Positions 59,198 to 64,000 of a DNA stretch of 64,000 bases are shown piece by piece. How positions within the stretch are numbered: position 1 is the first letter of the stretch; the number at the start of each line of letters is the position of its first letter. This stretch comes from Cephalotus follicularis. Lineage: Eukaryota; Streptophyta; Magnoliopsida; Oxalidales; Cephalotaceae. The stretch is taken from positions 124,001-188,000 of the forward strand of contig BDDD01000894.1 of assembly GCA_001972305.1 (NCBI GenBank), written 5' to 3'. The notes beneath the pieces are model-generated. The model was not told the DNA's origin. It worked only from the letters and a program-made list of their open reading frames with translations, and ran no database searches. The position numbers were made by a program, and so were the translations under genes.

Positions 59198-60225
59198 AAT
59201 ACCCCATACTTAAGCTTTGCTTGTCCTCAAGCAAACAAAATGGAAAGCTAAAAACACGAAAACAAAAACACAAACAAACCAGAAACTAAAACAAAAACCT
59301 AACTCACTTTCGTAGGAATCACGATTGCATTTAGCTTATGCAAGAAGCCGTTGAAACCCTAGGTGGCCCTAGTGCACGAGTTTTGTCTCGTGAGTGTTTT
59401 CCAAGCGAATAAACACACAAAAGTCAGTTCATCAAAACTTTGAAAATAGGTAAAATGTATCAATACTAAAAAATTCACAGAACACCCCCTTGAATTTTAT
59501 TATCTCGTTCCAAGTTCTAGAATCAAAACACATCTCAATTAAGGAGCTTTTAGCACATTTTTCTATTATTCCACATTATATAACCAATCAAGATATGCAT
59601 TCACAGCAACATAAAATCCTACTTCGGAGTCGGACAAAAGAACTTTAGCACTCACATATATACATATATATATATATATTTCTTTTTTTTTGTTTTCTTT
59701 TCATTGAACATATTCTTCCACTCTTTTCCATCTGAAATGTCATGGATGGAGCAAACACTAGACACTCAAAGTACTAAGTAGCTTCAGATTTAACAATTCG
59801 CACATAATAATTTTACCAACTTAAATTCGTGCAATGTCTTAGCCTCTTAAACTTTCTATAAGATCCATGTAGCGAGCTTTCGACCAGTTACTCTCAAACC
59901 AGTTGGCTTTAAGGAACTAGGTGTAGAACACCCCTAAGGTTTAATTACTCAAATCAAATAGACTACAGACTAAGATTGAATTTAAAGAGGTAAAATAACT
60001 TTTCTTTTCTTTTCTTTTCTCTTTTCTTTTCTTTTTTATTGTATATATATACTCATATATGCAAGAACATCAATTCCTTGTCCTCCTCCTCCATAAAATC
60101 TTATGAAACTTCGAAAACACACATGATCAGTATTTTTATTCATTCCTTCATTTTTAATTTTTGCACAAACTCCTACCTTCAGATGCATTCTGTTGGCCTT
60201 TGCCACCCCGTTAATTGTATCAACA
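59198..60225 (-). mobile_element. TAT-1 internal, non-coding part (tentative)
   Basis: This AT-rich sequence lies next to the TAT-1 LTR, starting with the polypurine-like tract on its minus strand. It contains a short hairpin-like stretch (CACGAGTTTTGTCTCGTG near 59374), an AT microsatellite near 59657-59680 and a TTTTC microsatellite near 60000-60036. No pol domain is seen; an 83-codon open stretch at 60287-60036 resembles nothing known to me. SIR-1 begins at about 60226. Confidence 0.35.
60000..60036. repeat. (TTTTC)n microsatellite
   Basis: About seven pentamer units of TTTTC/CTTTT with one irregularity. Confidence 0.9.
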
Positions 60226-60354
60226 TGTGTTATTTCGATGATTAACAAACATATAATACTTGTATGCATAATTCTCTGAGCTATCACTTCATATACTCAC
60301 TTGATTTTATGTCCAAAGTTGTGCCAAAGTTTTTTCTGCAGGTACAGGGAAATC

Positions 60355-60865
60355 CAGCTGACTGCCAAGGTTGGGCAGCCGACTGCCAAGGGTTGAGTAG
60401 TCGACTGTTCAGTTTAAACAGCCGACTGGTTCTTCAAGCAACTCCAGGAACTGCAGGAACACTTGATCCAGCGGACTGCCACACGGGAGCAGTTGACTGC
60501 CAGGAAAAGACAGCCGACTGCAAAGGAGGCCCAGTCGACTGCCAAGGGTGCAAAATTCAGGCAGTAGCTTCTGTATCTTTTCAACACCTCATCCAGCCGA
60601 CTGAAGCAGGGCTCCAGTCGACTGCTAGGGGCAACCAGTCGACTGCCAAGAAATCCAGTCGACTGTCACCAATTGTGCAACATTTGGCAGTAGCTTTTGT
60701 AAGTCCAATTTTAGCTCAACCAGCCGACTGGAACAGAGCACCAGCCGACTGCCAGGCTCCACCAGTCGACTACCCAGAGGAAGCAACAGACTTCCTACAT
60801 CTAACGGCTATATTTGAAATACGCGCCATCAAATCCAGCTGACTGCCCAAGAAATCCAGCCGACT
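60355..60865. repeat. Dense cluster of CAGYCGACTG motifs (SIR-1)
   Basis: About seventeen copies of CAGCCGACTG, CAGTCGACTG or near forms lie within 510 bases, commonly followed by CC (ACTGCCA). The same motif marks TEK-2-family LTRs. Confidence 0.88.
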
Positions 60866-60908
60866 GGATTGTAACAGAACTTCAAAAATAGATCCGTTGG
60901 AAGCACAA

Positions 60909-60921
60909 GTATATAAGCCAA
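60909..60921 (+). promoter_or_regulatory. Candidate TATA box of SIR-1
   Basis: GTATATAAGCCAA lies about 110 bases before the gag start. The core TATATAAGCCAA is also in the TEK-3 LTR. Confidence 0.45.
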
Positions 60922-61020
60922 AGTGGAGCTCTTGCACAAGAGATCAAACATTCAAGGTGAAAATACATTCAAGGCATATCAAGCTAACTTCTAAGCCTCC
61001 AAAACATCAAAAGAGATCGC

Positions 61021-62750
61021 ATGACTACCCAAACTAGAAACCATGATGACGTCTCCAAATTTAAGGTACCGTTCTTTAGTGGTGACGATTTTCCATATTG
61101 GAAAAGTCGTATGGAAATCTACCTTAAGCCTATAGACTTTAAGAATTGGCTTAGTGTAAAAAATGGCCCTCACATCCCAATGAAAATCAATGATAAAAAT
61201 GAACTAGTTGCTAAAATGGAAGATGAATAGGATGATGAAGATTTTAAGAAATTGACCATAGATAATAAGGCTTTAAATATATTGCTTGTATCCTTAGATA
61301 ACACCGAATACAATGTCGTTAGGAGATGCACCTCCGCACATGATGTGTGGAAATTGCTGATTCTTACCCATGAGGGTACCGAGCAAGTTAAGAATGCCAA
61401 ACTTGCCTTATTAAATAGAGATTATGAATTGTTTAAAATGCAACCTAATGAATCGATCAAGAATTTATATAATCGGTTGCTTGATATTACTAATGCTTTA
61501 CTTGGTCTTGGCAAGGTCTTTGGAAAGGATGAACTTGTTAGGAAATTGCTAGGGTGTCTCAACGATGAATGGGAACCCAAGGTCACGGCAATCGAAGAAT
61601 CGAAAGACCTAAAGACTATGGAAATTGAAGAATTACTTGGCTCCCTCATGACTAATGAGGTAAAGCTAAACAAGAGATCCACCAACCTTGCGGAGAAAAA
61701 GTCGCAAGAAGAAAGAAGGAAGGACATTGCGCTCAAAAGCACTCATAAAGAAGAAGTATCAAGTGATGAGGAGCTATAAGAAGCGGACTACGTTCTCTTT
61801 GCGAAAAGATTCACAAAATTCGTAAAGATGAACAAAGCTAGAAGGTTTCAAAAGAAGAACCTCAACAAGGGAGAGGCAAGCAAAATGGATCCTCCCACAT
61901 GCTTTGAATGCAACAAACCGGGACATATCAAAGTGGATTGTCCACAATTAAAGAAGAAGAAGCTCTTCAAGAAGAAAGCCCTCAAGGCATGGCACCTAAG
62001 TGATGATGACTCCTCCGATGATGAGGTCACCGAGCAAGTTGCAAACCTTTGCTTCATGGCATTGAGTGACGATGAAGAAAGCGACAATGAGGTAGATGAT
62101 TCTTACACTTTTGGTGAATTACAATTTGAATTTGATGAATTACTTGTAGAATTCAAAAAGAAATGCTCCCAATGTTCTTCACTTAAGAAAAATGTGATTA
62201 GTATTGAAAATGAGAAAAACTTGTTAGTCATTGAAAATGAGAAATGGACAAGTGAACTTAGTATTTTGAAAAATGACATTGCTAAAATGGTTGATCATAT
62301 AGTTAAACCTACTTCATGTAACAATGTTGATTTAGAAAAGGAAGTAGAATCCCTCAAAGAAAAGAATGTGAATTTAGAAAAATCCTTTAGCAAATTCACA
62401 TCAGGTATCAAGAAATTAGAGGAAATGCTAGCTAGTCAAAGATCGTACTTAGACAAAACCGGTATAGGCTATGCTCCTCTAGAGGTTAAGGCTAAGTTGA
62501 AGAACACTCAAACTAAACCTCATTGCACATATTGCCATAGGATAGGACATGCAACTAATAAATGTTTTAAAAGAATTGCTCATCATCATTCTCATACTAG
62601 ACCATCTCCTAATCTCAATCCTATTACATTTAGACAAGTTTGGGTTCCCAAGGGAACAATTAAACAAAAATGTAACTATAATGGACCCAATAAACAATGG
62701 GTACCAAGATCAAGATTATTCAACACTTTTGTAGGTGGAAATGTGCTTGC
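61021..62750 (+). pseudogene. SIR-1 gag, SIRE-like Copia
   Basis: The start at 61021 gives MTTQTRNHDDVSKFKVPFFS and GDDFPYWKSRMEIYL, the usual opening of SIRE/Maximus-type gags. A UBN2-type domain follows (ALNILLVSLDNTEYNVVRRC, VWKLLILTHEGTEQVKNAKL), then a first zinc knuckle CFECNKPGHIKVDC (about 61900-61940). Next are an acidic stretch, a long coiled-coil-like part rich in E, K and N (about 62100-62460) and a second knuckle CTYCHRIGHATNKC (about 62525). The length near 570 codons fits SIRE gag. It is close to whole, with a few breaks. Confidence 0.9.
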
Positions 62751-64000
62751 AAGCAAACCACAAGGAGGAACAACCGTGGTACGTGGATAGCGGGTGCTCA
62801 AAGCACATGACGGGTGACAAAAGCCTCTTCATTGATCTTAAAGAAGTTGATGGAGGAAAGGTCACCTTTGGAGATAACAATAAAGCCAAAATTGTTGGCA
62901 TTGGCTCAATAGGTAACAAATTTAATACTTTGATTGGAAATGTTTCTTATGTTATAGGTCTTAAGCACAATTTACTTAGTGTTAGCAAATTATGTGATAA
63001 AGGATATAAGATCAATTTTGAATCCTATTTTTGTCACATAATTGACATTCGCACCAATGATGTAAAGTTTGTTGGTCATAGGCAAGGAAATGTGTATGTT
63101 GTTTATTTAAAGGAAATGTTTTCCAAAGATGTGTGCTTTAATGCTAATACTAATGATAAATGGCTTTGGCATAGAAGGTTAGGCCATGCTAGCATGGATG
63201 TTCTTGCTAAACTTTCTAGAAAAGATTTAGTAATTGGTTTGCCTAAAATGAAATTTGAAAATGATAAACTTTGTGATGCTTGTGCACAAGGCAAACAAAC
63301 AAGAACTTCCTTTAACGCCAAAAATGTTGTTTCTACCACTAGAATTTTACAACTATTGCACATTGGCTTGTTTGGACCAACTAGAACTTTAAGCATTGGT
63401 GGCAAACAATATGGCCTAGTTATTGTAGATGATTATTCTAGATTTACTTGGGTTATTTTCTTAGCTTTAAAGAGTGATACAATAGAATCCTTCATTAAAT
63501 TTGGTAGACGAATTCAAAATGAAAAGAGTCTATCTATTATAAGCATTCGTAGTGATCACGGTAAAGAATTTGAAAACCTTGGTTTTGAAAACTTCTGTGA
63601 TGAACTACGTATTCACCATAACTTCTCAGCTCCTAGAACTCCTCAACAAAATGGTGTTGTTGAAAGGAGGAATAGAACCCTAGAGGAAATGGGGAGAACC
63701 ATGCTTTGTGAAAAGAATTTACCAAAATATCTTTGAGCCGAAGCTGTGAACACCGCATGTTATATAATAAATAGAGTCATGATTCGATCTATTTTAAAGA
63801 AAATCCCATATGAACTTTTTAATGATAGAAAACCAAATGTTAGTCATTTGAGACCTTTTGGTTGCAAATTTTTCATTTTAAATAATGGGAAAGACAATCT
63901 TGGAAAATTTGATGCCAAGAGTGATGAAGGAATTTTTCTAGGCAACTCTTTAAATTCTAAAGCTTATAGAGTTTTCAATAAAAGAACTTTAATTATTGAA
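62751..64000 (+). pseudogene. SIR-1 protease and integrase (runs off the window)
   Basis: Protease: PWYVDSGCSKHMTGD (about 62775). GAG-pre-integrase and the integrase zinc-binding part: WLWHRRLGHASMDVLAKLSR and LCDACAQGKQTRTSF (63160-63310). Catalytic core: VIVDDYSRFTWVIFLAL (63420), ISIRSDHGKEFENLGF (63540) and PQQNGVVERRNRTLEEMGRT (63640). The conserved block HLRPFGCKFF follows (63845). RT and RNase H lie beyond the window. This is the best-preserved coding stretch here, with only a few breaks. Confidence 0.92.

Larger units (their letters stand above)
60226..61020 (+). repeat. SIR-1: 5' LTR and leader (tentative edges)
   Basis: A likely LTR start is TGTGTTATTTCGATGATTAA at 60226. A dense CAGYCGACTG cluster follows (60355-60865), and a TATA-like box, GTATATAAGCCAA, at 60909-60921. 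Gag begins at 61021. I do not see a clear primer-binding site, so the inner LTR edge is not placed. Confidence 0.5.

Noticed and set aside
60036-60287. Small minus-strand open stretch of 83 codons as a gene.
   Set aside because: It lies in AT-rich, microsatellite-bearing sequence, resembles nothing known to me and has no supporting context.

Overview
This window looks like repeat-dense nuclear DNA of a flowering plant. Everything recognisable is an LTR retrotransposon or a piece of one: Ty3/Gypsy chromoviruses of Tekay/Del type, Copia elements of Angela-like and SIRE-like type, and gag-only non-autonomous elements. The primer-binding sites that can be read all match the 3' end of initiator tRNA-Met (TGGTATCAGAGC type). 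I found no host gene, rRNA, tRNA, CRISPR array or bacterial feature. The species cannot be named from this sequence. All element names below are local nicknames, and all elements are treated as fossils.

Layout. From position 1 to about 51.66 kb the window reads as one old Tekay-type element, TEK-1 (+), opened repeatedly by later insertions. In its 5' LTR sits an Angela-like Copia on the minus strand (COP-2, 3321-23431, left end outside the window). COP-2 was itself hit by a second Copia (COP-1, +, 1-3320) and, in its 5' LTR, by a gag-only element (TRG-1, minus, 6452-23001, flanked by GAAAC). The 3' LTR of TRG-1 was hit by a complete-looking Tekay element (TEK-2, minus, 9001-18585). The gag of TEK-1 (23731-24698 and 34215-34560) is split by a tandem array of gag-only elements (TRG-2, +, 24699-34214) with the order LTR-gag-LTR-gag-LTR. 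TEK-1 pol follows at 34.6-38.0 kb. Its 3' LTR (38066-39238 and 50706-51656) is split by another Tekay element, TEK-3 (minus, 39239-50700, flanked by AGAAC). The left LTR of TEK-3 carries a TEK-2-family solo LTR (39837-42314, flanked by TGTAT).

Beyond TEK-1 there is an inverted solo LTR of the TEK-1 family (51854-56805, flanked by ATCTA). Nested in it is a TEK-2-like solo LTR in the other orientation (54093-56702, flanked by CCAAA). Next come an AT-rich stretch with nothing recognised, a short start of a TEK-3-like LTR (57675), a Tat/Athila-like LTR with non-coding internal sequence (57763-60225), and the 5' half of a SIRE-like Copia element (60226 to the window end).

The most interesting points are these. 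TRG-1 and TRG-2 form one gag-only (TR-GAG-like) family in which gag runs straight into the polypurine tract, with no pol. TRG-2 copies stand in tandem with a shared LTR. Short palindromic motifs are clustered inside LTRs: CAGYCGACTG in both a Gypsy and a Copia family, with the same polarity relative to transcription, and GACATCGATG in two unrelated Gypsy families. Several solo LTRs have exact target-site duplications, which lets the order of insertion be read directly.
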